In this document: positions 21,894 to 29,922 of the stretch, piece after piece
How the letters are laid out: every line of letters starts with the position of its first letter
How positions within the stretch are numbered: the first letter of the stretch is position 1
Assembly: GCF_016756395.1 (NCBI RefSeq)
Contig: NZ_AP018365.1
Coordinates: 5,087,001-5,151,000, forward strand
DNA length: 64,000 bases
Origin: Streptomyces sp. SN-593
Lineage (GTDB): Bacteria; Actinomycetota; Actinomycetes; Streptomycetales; Streptomycetaceae
Direction: 5' to 3'
Position numbers and translations under genes: made by a program
Notes under the pieces: generated by a model
Told to the model about the DNA's origin: nothing
Database searches by the model: none
What the model saw: the letters and a program-made list of their open reading frames with translations, nothing else

Positions 21894-23798
21894 GTGGAAA
21901 CCCTGATCGGACTGCTCGTCGCGGCGCCGCTGCTGGGCGCGGGCATCCTGCTCACCGGCGGACGCCGGCTCGACCGCGGCGGCCACCTGCTGGGCACGCT
22001 GCTCGCGCTGCTGTCCTTCGTGCTCGGCGTGGTGCTCTTCGCCAACATGCTCGGCAAGGACGCCGACGACCGCGCCCTGCACGCGCACCTGTTCACCTGG
22101 GTGCCGGTGGAGGGCTTCCAGGCCCAGGTCGGCTTCCAGCTCGACCAGCTCTCGATGACGTTCGTCCTGCTGATCACCGGTGTGGGCACCCTGATCCACA
22201 TCTACTCGATCGGCTACATGGAGCACGACGAGCGCCGCCGCCGCTTCTTCGGCTACCTCAACCTCTTCCTCGCGGCGATGCTGCTGCTGGTGCTCGCCGA
22301 CAACTACCTGCTGCTGTACGCGGGGTGGGAGGGCGTCGGGCTGGCGTCCTACCTGCTGATCGGCTTCTGGCAGCACAAGCCGAGCGCGGCGACCGCCGCG
22401 AAGAAGGCGTTCCTGGTCAACCGGGTCGGCGACATGGGGCTGTCCATCGGCATCATGCTGATGTTCACCACCTTCGGGTCGTTCGCCTTCGCCGACGTGC
22501 TGCCGGCCGCCGCGGGTGCCTCGGCCACCCAGCACGCCACCGTCACCGGCATCGGCTTCATGCTGCTGCTCGCCGCGTGCGGCAAGTCGGCTCAGGTGCC
22601 GCTCCAGTCCTGGCTCGGCGACGCGATGGAGGGCCCGACCCCAGTCTCGGCCCTGATCCACGCCGCGACCATGGTGACCGCGGGCGTCTACCTGATCGTC
22701 CGCTCGGGCGCGATCTTCGACGCGGCGCCGGACGCGCAGACCGCGGTGGTCACCGTCGGCGCGGTCACGCTGCTCTTCGGTGCGATCGTCGGTTGCGCCA
22801 AGGACGACATCAAGAAGGCGCTCGCCGGCTCCACGATGTCGCAGATCGGCTACATGATCATGGCCGCCGGGCTCGGCCCGATCGGCTACGTCTTCGCGAT
22901 CATGCACCTGGTCACGCACGGCTTCTTCAAGGCCGGGCTGTTCCTCGGGGCCGGCTCGGTGATGCACGGGATGAACGACGAGGTGGACATGCGCCGCTAC
23001 GGCGGCCTGCGCACGTACATGCCGATCACCTTCGTCACCTTCGGCCTGGGCTACCTGGCGATCATCGGCTTCCCGGGGCTGTCCGGCTTCTTCTCCAAGG
23101 ACAAGATCATCGAGGCGGCGTACGCCAAGGGCGGCACCGAGGGCTGGATCCTCGGCAGCGCGGCCCTGCTGGGCGCCGCGGTCACCGCGTTCTACATGAC
23201 GCGGGTGATGCTGATGACCTTCTTCGGCGAGAAGCGCTGGGTGCCGGACGCGGAGGGCCACGAGCCGCACCCGCACGAGTCGCCGAAGTCGATGACCGTC
23301 CCGATGATGATCCTCGCCCTCGGCTCGGTCTTCGCCGGCGCCGCCTTCAGCATCAACTCCTCGTTCCTGAAGTGGCTGGAGCCGGTCACCGGGCACAGCG
23401 AGGGCGACTCGCCGGTGAGCGCCGGCACCGTCACCGCCGCCACCATGGTCTGCCTGGTGGTCGGCGTCGGCATCGCCTGGCTGATGTACGGGCGCAGGCC
23501 GGTGCCGGCGGTCGCGCCGCGCGGCAGCCTGGCCACCCGGGCGGCCCGCCGCGACCTGCTCCAGGACGACTTCAACCACGTGGTGCTGGTGCGGGGCGGC
23601 GAGCACCTGACCCGCTCGCTGGTCTACCTCGACCACTCCCTGGTCGACGGCGTCGTCAACGGCACGGCCGCCTCCGTCGGCGGCCTGTCGGGGCGGCTGC
23701 GCCGGCTCCAGAACGGCTACGTCAGGTCGTACGCCGTCTCCATGCTCGGCGGTACCGCGGTGGTGGTCGCCGCGACCCTTCTCATGAGGGCGGTCTGA
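21894..23798 (+). CDS. nuoL: NADH-quinone oxidoreductase subunit L
   Basis: 634-aa antiporter-like proton-pumping subunit (ND5). The pump-domain signatures [18 protein letters not shown], the [13 protein letters not shown] helix with key lysine/histidine, and the C-terminal lateral-helix region are visible. GTG 21894 follows nuoK by 13 bp. Fourteen or more hydrophobic helices. Confidence 0.95.
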   Translation: METLIGLLVAAPLLGAGILLTGGRRLDRGGHLLGTLLALLSFVLGVVLFANMLGKDADDRALHAHLFTWVPVEGFQAQVGFQLDQLSMTFVLLITGVGTLIHIYSIGYMEHDERRRRFFGYLNLFLAAMLLLVLADNYLLLYAGWEGVGLASYLLIGFWQHKPSAATAAKKAFLVNRVGDMGLSIGIMLMFTTFGSFAFADVLPAAAGASATQHATVTGIGFMLLLAACGKSAQVPLQSWLGDAMEGPTPVSALIHAATMVTAGVYLIVRSGAIFDAAPDAQTAVVTVGAVTLLFGAIVGCAKDDIKKALAGSTMSQIGYMIMAAGLGPIGYVFAIMHLVTHGFFKAGLFLGAGSVMHGMNDEVDMRRYGGLRTYMPITFVTFGLGYLAIIGFPGLSGFFSKDKIIEAAYAKGGTEGWILGSAALLGAAVTAFYMTRVMLMTFFGEKRWVPDAEGHEPHPHESPKSMTVPMMILALGSVFAGAAFSINSSFLKWLEPVTGHSEGDSPVSAGTVTAATMVCLVVGVGIAWLMYGRRPVPAVAPRGSLATRAARRDLLQDDFNHVVLVRGGEHLTRSLVYLDHSLVDGVVNGTAASVGGLSGRLRRLQNGYVRSYAVSMLGGTAVVVAATLLMRAV

Positions 23799-23804
23799 TA
23801 GCTC

Positions 23805-25400
23805 ATGTCGTTTCCTCTGCTGACCACCACCGCGGTACTGCCCGCGGTCGGCGCCGTCGCCACCGCCGCGGTGCCCGCCGCGCGCAGGGCCGCCGCCAAG
23901 TACACGGCACTGGCCTTCTCGCTGGGCACGCTGGTGCTGGCGATCGTCGCGATGGTGCGGTTCGATCCGCACGGCGACCGCTACCAGCTCACCGAGTCGC
24001 ACACCTGGGTGAAGAGCTTCGGCCTCCACTACGACCTGGGAGTCGACGGCATCGCGGTCGTCATGGTCGCGCTGACCGCGTTGCTGATCCCGTTCGTGAT
24101 GCTCGCCGGCTGGCACGACGCCGACCCGCTGGAGGGGCCCGACCCCAACCGGCGCTGGCGGCCCACCCAGGGCTTCTTCGCGCTGATCCTGCTGGTCGAG
24201 GCGATGGTGGTGCTCTCCTTCGAGGCCACCGACGTCTTCCTCTTCTACATCTTCTTCGAAGCCATGCTGATCCCGATGTACTTCCTCATCGGCGGCTTCG
24301 GCGACCGGGCGCACGCGGCCGGTGAGGAGGAGGCGGCCCGCCAGCGGTCGTACGCGGCGGTGAAGTTCCTGCTCTACAACCTGGTCGGCGGGCTGATCAT
24401 GCTGGCCGCGGTGATCGGGCTGTACGCCGCCACCGCCAGCCAACTGGGCACCGGAACCTTCTCGTTGCAGGAGATCCTGTCCGCCCGCGCCGCCGGTCAC
24501 CTGCACCTGGCCACCTCCACCGAGCGGTGGCTGTTCCTCGGCTTCTTCTTCGCCTTCGCGGTGAAGGCGCCGCTGTGGCCGCTGCACACCTGGCTGCCGA
24601 ACGCGATGGGCGAGGCCACCTCGCCGGTGGCGGTGCTGATCACCGCGGTGGTGGACAAGGTCGGCACCTTCGCGATGCTGCGCTTCTGCCTCCAGCTCTT
24701 CCCGGAGGCGTCGAAGTGGGCGACCCCGGTGGTCCTGGTGCTCGCGGTGATCAGCATCATCTACGGCGCCCTGCTCGCGGTCGGCCAGCGCGACATCAAG
24801 CGGCTGATCGCGTACGCGTCGGTGTCGCACTTCGGCTTCATCATCCTGGGCATCTTCGCGATGACCAGCCAGGGCCAGTCCGGCGCGACGCTCTACATGG
24901 TCAACCACGGCATCTCCACGGCCGCGTTGATGCTGGTCGCCGGGTTCCTGATCACCCGGCGCGGGTCGCGGGTCATCGCCGACTTCGGCGGGGTGCAGAA
25001 GGTCGCGCCGGTGCTCGCCGGCACCTTCCTGATCGGCGGCCTGGCCACGCTGTCGCTGCCGGGGCTCGCGCCGTTCGTCAGCGAGTTCCTGGTGCTGGTC
25101 GGCACGTTCAGCCGCCATCCGGTGCTGGGCATCGTCGCGACCCTCGGCATCGTGCTCGCCGCGCTGTACGTGCTGGTGCTCTACCAGCGCACCATGACCG
25201 GCCCGGTCAAGGCCGGCATCGAGGGCATGGCCGACCTGAAGGCACGCGAACTGGTGGTGGTCACGCCGCTGATCGCGCTGCTGCTCTTCCTCGGCGTGTA
25301 CCCGAAGCCGGTGGCGGACATCGTCAACCCGTCGGTCGGGCACACGCTCTCCGACGTGCACAAGACCGACCCCAAGCCCGCGCTGGAGGCGAAGAAGTGA
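23805..25400 (+). CDS. nuoM: NADH-quinone oxidoreductase subunit M
   Basis: 531-aa antiporter-like subunit (ND4). The conserved FEAMLIPMYFLIG segment (pump glutamate), LHTWLPNAMGEA and ASVSHFGFIILG are present. The ATG lies 6 bp after nuoL; the stop overlaps nuoN as GTGA. Confidence 0.95.
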   Translation: MSFPLLTTTAVLPAVGAVATAAVPAARRAAAKYTALAFSLGTLVLAIVAMVRFDPHGDRYQLTESHTWVKSFGLHYDLGVDGIAVVMVALTALLIPFVMLAGWHDADPLEGPDPNRRWRPTQGFFALILLVEAMVVLSFEATDVFLFYIFFEAMLIPMYFLIGGFGDRAHAAGEEEAARQRSYAAVKFLLYNLVGGLIMLAAVIGLYAATASQLGTGTFSLQEILSARAAGHLHLATSTERWLFLGFFFAFAVKAPLWPLHTWLPNAMGEATSPVAVLITAVVDKVGTFAMLRFCLQLFPEASKWATPVVLVLAVISIIYGALLAVGQRDIKRLIAYASVSHFGFIILGIFAMTSQGQSGATLYMVNHGISTAALMLVAGFLITRRGSRVIADFGGVQKVAPVLAGTFLIGGLATLSLPGLAPFVSEFLVLVGTFSRHPVLGIVATLGIVLAALYVLVLYQRTMTGPVKAGIEGMADLKARELVVVTPLIALLLFLGVYPKPVADIVNPSVGHTLSDVHKTDPKPALEAKK

Positions 25401-27058
25401 GCGCCGCACTGCATACGGGACCCGCCGTCCACACCCTGTGGACGAGCGCCGCGTCCTCCACGGACCGCTTCCCCACGCCGCACGTCGAGTACGCGCAGCT
25501 CTCGCCGGTGCTGATCGTCTTCGGCGTGGCGATGCTCGGGGTGCTCGTCGAGGCGTTCGTGCCCCGCCGGTCCCGCTACACCGCGCACGTGGTGCTGGCC
25601 GTGGTCGGTCTGGCCGCCGCGTTCGCCGCGGTGGTGGCACTCGCCGAGAAGGGGTACGGCACCACCAAGGCGCACATCGCGGCGATGGGCGCGGTCGCGG
25701 TGGACGGGCCGGCGCTGTTCCTCCAGGGCACCATCCTGCTGGTGGGGCTGGTCGCGGTGTTCACCTTCGCCGAGCGCCGCCTCGACCCCAAGGCGCACGG
25801 CCGGCAGGTCGACTCCTTCGCCGCCCAGGGCTCCGCGGTGCCCGGCGGCGACCAGGAGAAGGCCGCGGTGCGCGCCGGGTTCACCACCACCGAGGTCTTC
25901 CCGCTGCTGCTCTTCGCGGTCGGCGGGATGCTGGTCTTCCCGGCGGCGAACGACCTGCTGACGCTCTTCGTCGCGCTGGAGGTCTTCTCGCTGCCGCTGT
26001 ACATCCTGTGCGCGCTGGCCCGCCGCAACCGGCTGATGTCGCAGGAGGCCGCGGTCAAGTACTTCCTGCTCGGCGCCTTCTCGTCGGCGTTCCTGCTCTT
26101 CGGTATCGCGCTGCTGTACGGGTACGCGGGCACCGTGTCGTACTCCGGGATCTCCTCGGTGATCGACGGCACCGCGAAGATCACCCCGGCGCTGGCCGAC
26201 ACCACCGGGAACGACGCGCTGCTGCTGATCGGGCTGGCGATGGTCGCGGTCGGGCTGCTGTTCAAGGTCGGCGCGGTGCCCTTCCACATGTGGACGCCGG
26301 ACGTCTACCAGGGCGCGCCCACCCCGGTCACCGGGTTCATGGCCGCGGCCACGAAGGTCGCCGCGTTCGGCGCGCTGCTGCGACTGCTGTACGTGGTGCT
26401 GCCCGGCATGCGCTGGGACTGGCGGCCGGTGATGTGGGGCGTGGCGATCGCCACGATGGTCATCGGCGCGGTCATCGCGGTCACCCAGACCGACGTGAAG
26501 CGGCTGCTCGCGTACTCGTCGGTCGCGCACGCCGGGTTCATCCTGGCCGGCGTGATCGCCACCGACCGGTCGGGCGTCTCGTCGGTGCTCTTCTACCTCG
26601 CCGCGTACTCCTTCGTGACCCTCGGCGCGTTCGCGGTGGTCACCCTGGTGCGCGACGCGGGCGGCGAGGCCACCCACCTGTCCCGCTGGGCGGGTCTGGG
26701 CCGCCGCTCGCCCCTGGTCGCCGCGGTCTTCGCGGTGTTCCTGCTGGCGTTCGCCGGCATCCCGCTGACGTCCGGGTTCGCGGGGAAGTTCGCGGTCTTC
26801 AAGGCGGCGGCGCAGGGCGGCGCGATGCCGCTGGTGATCGTCGGGGTGATCTCGTCGGCGATCGCGGCGTTCTTCTACATCCGCGTCATCGTGCTGATGT
26901 TCTTCAGCGAGCCCAAGCCCGACGGCCCCTCGGTCGCGGTGCCCTCGCCGCTGACCTCGACCGCGATCGCGGTGGGCGTGGCGGTCACGCTGGTGCTGGG
27001 CCTGGCCCCGCAGTACTTCCTGGACCTGGCCGACAAGGCGGGGGTGTTCGTCCGCTAG
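25397..27058 (+). CDS. nuoN: NADH-quinone oxidoreductase subunit N
   Basis: 553-aa antiporter-like subunit (ND2), last gene of the operon. Conserved FVALEVFSLPLYILCALARRN, FHMWTPDVYQGAPTPVTGFM and YSSVAHAGFILAG segments are seen. GTG 25397 overlaps the nuoM stop. It is followed after 37 bp by a strong hairpin. Confidence 0.95.
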   Translation: MSAALHTGPAVHTLWTSAASSTDRFPTPHVEYAQLSPVLIVFGVAMLGVLVEAFVPRRSRYTAHVVLAVVGLAAAFAAVVALAEKGYGTTKAHIAAMGAVAVDGPALFLQGTILLVGLVAVFTFAERRLDPKAHGRQVDSFAAQGSAVPGGDQEKAAVRAGFTTTEVFPLLLFAVGGMLVFPAANDLLTLFVALEVFSLPLYILCALARRNRLMSQEAAVKYFLLGAFSSAFLLFGIALLYGYAGTVSYSGISSVIDGTAKITPALADTTGNDALLLIGLAMVAVGLLFKVGAVPFHMWTPDVYQGAPTPVTGFMAAATKVAAFGALLRLLYVVLPGMRWDWRPVMWGVAIATMVIGAVIAVTQTDVKRLLAYSSVAHAGFILAGVIATDRSGVSSVLFYLAAYSFVTLGAFAVVTLVRDAGGEATHLSRWAGLGRRSPLVAAVFAVFLLAFAGIPLTSGFAGKFAVFKAAAQGGAMPLVIVGVISSAIAAFFYIRVIVLMFFSEPKPDGPSVAVPSPLTSTAIAVGVAVTLVLGLAPQYFLDLADKAGVFVR

Positions 27059-27095
27059 GGCCGCACCCGCCGCACCCGCCGCACACCGACCACCG

Positions 27096-27125
27096 AAGGG
27101 GCCCGCCCACCACCCCGGGCCCCTT
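27096..27125. terminator. nuo operon terminator
   Basis: Perfect 10-bp stem, AAGGGGCCCG (27096-27105) and CGGGCCCCTT (27116-27125), with a 10-nt loop, followed by a C-rich stretch. It separates nuoN from the convergent PIN-like gene and could act in both directions. Confidence 0.8.
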
Positions 27126-27173
27126 CCCCCGTCCCGCCCCCACCCCCGGGAAGCGGGACTTTGCGGGTGCACC

Positions 27174-27827
27174 CTAGAACTGGCCGGCCCGCCATTCCTT
27201 GAACGTCGTGGGCAGGTCGGTGAGGCCGAAGTCCACCAGCCCGTCACCGTAGGACCGCAACCTCGCGTACGCCTTCCGGAGATCGCCGTCCGTGGGGAAC
27301 CTGCCCTGCAGGACCGCCAGTTGCAGGACGTTCTCGATGGTCAGCACGGTCAGGTCGTAACGTGCCGAGGTGGCTTGGCCGTCCTGGTCATCGATGGCGA
27401 CGTACACCTCATGTCCGCGTTCGGCAAGATCCACGGCGTGGGCGATGACCACCGCCTCGCCCAGGTCCTTGGGACGGCGCAACGCCTGTTCGAACTGCAA
27501 CCCGCGGATCTCCTCGAACACCTCGACGAGACGCGGGGACACGGCTGCCGCGCGCAGTGCGGGAAGCACACGCACGCACTCGCTCGCGACCAACCGACGC
27601 CAAGGAACCTCGATCGAACCGTACTTGCGCGACTTGCCGAGCACCTCCTGATGCACCTCCTCCGGCACGAGCAGTACCAGGCGGGCGGTCCGCAGCACGT
27701 CGACCAGAAGCCGCTGCAGATTCGCCCCCACGAAGTGGACGCAGATGACCGCATCGAGCACGCACAGCGAGTCGAGCCCGGTGGACGGACCATCGCCCTC
27801 GACGGCCTCGTCACGGTTCTCGGGCAA
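27174..27827 (-). CDS. PIN-like domain protein (putative toxin/nuclease)
   Basis: 217-aa protein resembling PIN-like nucleases of the DUF3368 kind. Acidic residues fall in the expected order: Asp25 in CVLDAVICVHF, Glu61 in VPEEVHQEV, Asp121/Glu124 in DLGEAVVIAHA, and Asp146/Asp147/Asp149 in YVAIDDQD. The start is TTG 27827 with GAAGGGG about 9 nt upstream; no other start precedes the first motif. It lies 78 bp downstream of the Xre/ImmA gene in the same direction, like a two-gene toxin-antitoxin or defence module. Base composition appears less GC-rich than the flanking nuo and egt genes. Nuclease activity is inferred. Confidence 0.6.
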   Translation of the reverse strand: MPENRDEAVEGDGPSTGLDSLCVLDAVICVHFVGANLQRLLVDVLRTARLVLLVPEEVHQEVLGKSRKYGSIEVPWRRLVASECVRVLPALRAAAVSPRLVEVFEEIRGLQFEQALRRPKDLGEAVVIAHAVDLAERGHEVYVAIDDQDGQATSARYDLTVLTIENVLQLAVLQGRFPTDGDLRKAYARLRSYGDGLVDFGLTDLPTTFKEWRAGQF

Positions 27828-27905
27828 TCCCCACCCCTTCGTTCGGCAGCCCTGTACAGCCTCGACGGCACGTCACCAAGGGATGGCGGTTGCCGTCTGC
27901 GAGTC

Positions 27906-29132
27906 CTAGCGATCCCCGGATTCGTGTCGGGAGTGTGATCTGGCGGCGAGGCGGGTCACGTCGGCCCGCTTGGCCGTACGCACTTCGGGCACGAGGCCGG
28001 CCTCCCGCAGGGCGGCCTGGGTCTCCTCGACACCGCGCCCCTCCAGCATCGCCAGCACGCGGACGCCGATCCGTTGCCCGCGGTACGCGCTGACCGCCCG
28101 TTCCAGGATGCGTCGAGGAGGCCGCACCGTCCGGGAGACGTCGATTTCCTGCTCGTACGCGGGCCCCCAGCCGTAGCGCTGCGAGAGTTCGACGCCGGTG
28201 GGCCCCTTGAGAGCGTCCTTCCGAGCGGTGGAGATGAGGTCCAGGCACTCCAACTGGATGAGCATCACCGGGAAACTCACCCGGAAGTGCCGGGCGAGGA
28301 GGGCCGCGGTCCGCTCGTCCACGCTCGGACCGGCCGCGGTGCCGACCCGTCCGTCAGGCCCCAACCAGGTGCGGATGCCTTCCAGGGGGGCCAGCAGATG
28401 CCGTGCGAACGCGTCGCAGCGCTGCTCGGTCGGTGTCCTGGCCCCACCCAGTTGGTGCACCTCGGCGCCGTCGCCCTGGAGAAGGTGTCCGAGTTCGTGG
28501 GCGAACGTGAACCTCTGGCGCTCGGGTACGTCGCACGCGCGCACCGCGATGAGCGTCGTGTCCCGCGCGGGGTCGGTCACGGTGAAGCCGTCGACGGGTT
28601 GCGGCAGGCGTAGCACCGCCGTGTCCACTCCGGTGAGGTGCTCGATCAGCTCGTCCACATCGGCCACCGGCGCGGTGCCGAGGCCGAGCACGGAGCGCAC
28701 GTGTGTCGCGAGTTCCCGACCCTGCTCCTCGGGAGTGGTGCCGATCGGGCGCGGTGCGGTGAGACGCCTGCGGTGCTGCTGAGCGGCCGCTGCGTCATCG
28801 GCGCCGCCGTCGAGGCGCGCGTCGAGTTCCAGTACCTCCACGACCAGTCGCAGCGCGCGCTCCTTGTCGTCCTCGGCGACGGCCGGGTCGATGCGGGCGG
28901 CGATGTGCACGCGCCCCCGCACGGGGCTCCCCGTGGTGAGCTGCCGTACCGGTACGTCCAGCGCGTCCGCCAGTCGGTCGAGCTCGGCAAGGGTCACCTG
29001 CGCCCGCGTACCGAGTTCGATCCGGTGGAGAGTCGGCTGGGAGAAGCCGGCGAGCTCGGCGAGGGCTCGCTGGCCGTAGCCCGCGCGCTCGCGCTCCTCG
29101 CGGACTCGCCGTCCCACAGCTACAAGATCCAC
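27906..29132 (-). CDS. Xre-type HTH regulator with ImmA/IrrE metallopeptidase domain
   Basis: 408-aa two-domain protein. An N-terminal helix-turn-helix (about 2-65: GQRALAELAGFSQPTLHRIE) is followed by a linker and a zinc-metallopeptidase domain with the HExxH motif His212-Glu213-x-x-His216 in FTFAHELGHLLQG. Family members (ImmA, IrrE/DdrO systems) cleave or antagonise a repressor on stress. GTG 29132 is chosen over TTG 29156 because AGGAGG lies 6 nt upstream. Likely co-expressed with the PIN-like gene and autoregulated through the inverted repeat just upstream. The peptidase target is unknown. Confidence 0.82.
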   Translation of the reverse strand: MDLVAVGRRVREERERAGYGQRALAELAGFSQPTLHRIELGTRAQVTLAELDRLADALDVPVRQLTTGSPVRGRVHIAARIDPAVAEDDKERALRLVVEVLELDARLDGGADDAAAAQQHRRRLTAPRPIGTTPEEQGRELATHVRSVLGLGTAPVADVDELIEHLTGVDTAVLRLPQPVDGFTVTDPARDTTLIAVRACDVPERQRFTFAHELGHLLQGDGAEVHQLGGARTPTEQRCDAFARHLLAPLEGIRTWLGPDGRVGTAAGPSVDERTAALLARHFRVSFPVMLIQLECLDLISTARKDALKGPTGVELSQRYGWGPAYEQEIDVSRTVRPPRRILERAVSAYRGQRIGVRVLAMLEGRGVEETQAALREAGLVPEVRTAKRADVTRLAARSHSRHESGDR

Positions 29133-29148
29133 AGAGCACCTCCTTGCT

Positions 29149-29174
29149 TGAATCAATTCTACGCGGGTGATTCA
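29149..29174. promoter_or_regulatory. Candidate operator of the Xre/ImmA gene
   Basis: Inverted repeat TGAATCA N12 TGATTCA, perfect 7-bp arms with a 19-bp centre-to-centre spacing, 17 bp upstream of the GTG start and in an A/T-rich pocket. Position and symmetry suit binding of the neighbouring HTH protein (inference). Confidence 0.45.
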
Positions 29175-29562
29175 CGCTGTCCACCGGTATGTCTACCAGG
29201 GGGGTCTGACAGCGGGGCGGCGGATCGTCGCGGGGCGGCTGTACCGGGCGGCGTGGTCCCCTTGGCGACCTCCATGGAAAGCGGGTGTCAACTCAGGTGA
29301 ATATCGGGTTGTTTCTGATTCACATCAGTTGACCTTTGCTCGATGGGTGGGCAATGCTGAACGCCGTCGCCGGCGGCAGCGGTCCTGCCGTACGGCGGCG
29401 GAACGCGGATACGCGTCCCGGGTACGGTCCGGGCGCGGTGCACCCGCACCGGCGCTCCTCGGCCGGGTCCGAGCCGGGCCCGACCGGCGCGGCTCCGGGC
29501 CGGAACCGGGCCCGACCGCAACGGCGGCCGGCCGCCGGCCGGCCACGACCGAAGGAGAGCCC
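29175..29562. other. Intergenic region upstream of the small peptide gene
   Basis: 388 bp. An A/T-richer block near 29290-29345 includes TTGACC (29329-29334), a candidate -35, with only a weak -10 around 29352. The rest (29380-29550) is very GC-rich with repeated CCGGGCCCGACC-like words. No supported gene. Confidence 0.4.
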
Positions 29563-29742
29563 ATGTCCCCTCTTGCCGCGAAGGCGAACGACAGCAGCGA
29601 ACTGGCGGCCGTGCCGCTGCGGTCCACCGACGTGCAGCGGCTGGCGAGCACCGAGCTCCAGCCCATCCTGTCCGTCGTCGTGGTGACCTCCACCGTCAGT
29701 GTCTCGATCAGCGCCACCGGCGGCGAGTGGCCGTCGTCGTAA
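29563..29742 (+). CDS. 59-aa Ser/Thr/Val-rich peptide, candidate RiPP or bacteriocin precursor
   Basis: Small ORF with a strong ribosome site (GAAGGAGAG, 29551-29559) 3 nt before ATG and a TAA stop. The N-terminal part is charged and leader-like (residues 1-36, including TDVQRLASTELQPIL). The last 23 residues contain ten Ser/Thr and six Val and end GGEWPSS. There is no Cys, so lanthionines are excluded. A small hairpin follows at once, then the HTTM gene. Size, composition and position suggest a modified or membrane-active secreted peptide, but no family is recognised. Confidence 0.6.
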   Translation: MSPLAAKANDSSELAAVPLRSTDVQRLASTELQPILSVVVVTSTVSVSISATGGEWPSS

Positions 29743-29759
29743 GGACCGTTGCGCGGTCC
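29743..29759 (+). terminator. Small hairpin after the peptide gene (possible attenuator)
   Basis: GGACCG and CGGTCC arms with a 5-nt loop begin at the base after the TAA stop. A weak stem here could let the peptide be made in excess over the downstream enzymes. Confidence 0.35.
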
Positions 29760-29922
29760 CGGTCCGGTTCCGTTCCCGGTTCCGGCCGGTGACGCGGCGT
29801 CGGCGCCCTCCCCGTCCGGTGGCGGCGAGGGCGCGCGGCGCTCGACGCGTTACCGCGCTCCGCGTCATCCGCACCCCCGCGTCGACCCGCGCCCCGCGCC
29901 CACCCAGAGAAGGGGAAGACCC

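Noticed and set aside
29563-29742. Lanthipeptide or thiopeptide precursor
   Set aside because: The peptide has no Cys, and no Lan synthetase, YcaO or dehydratase gene lies nearby.
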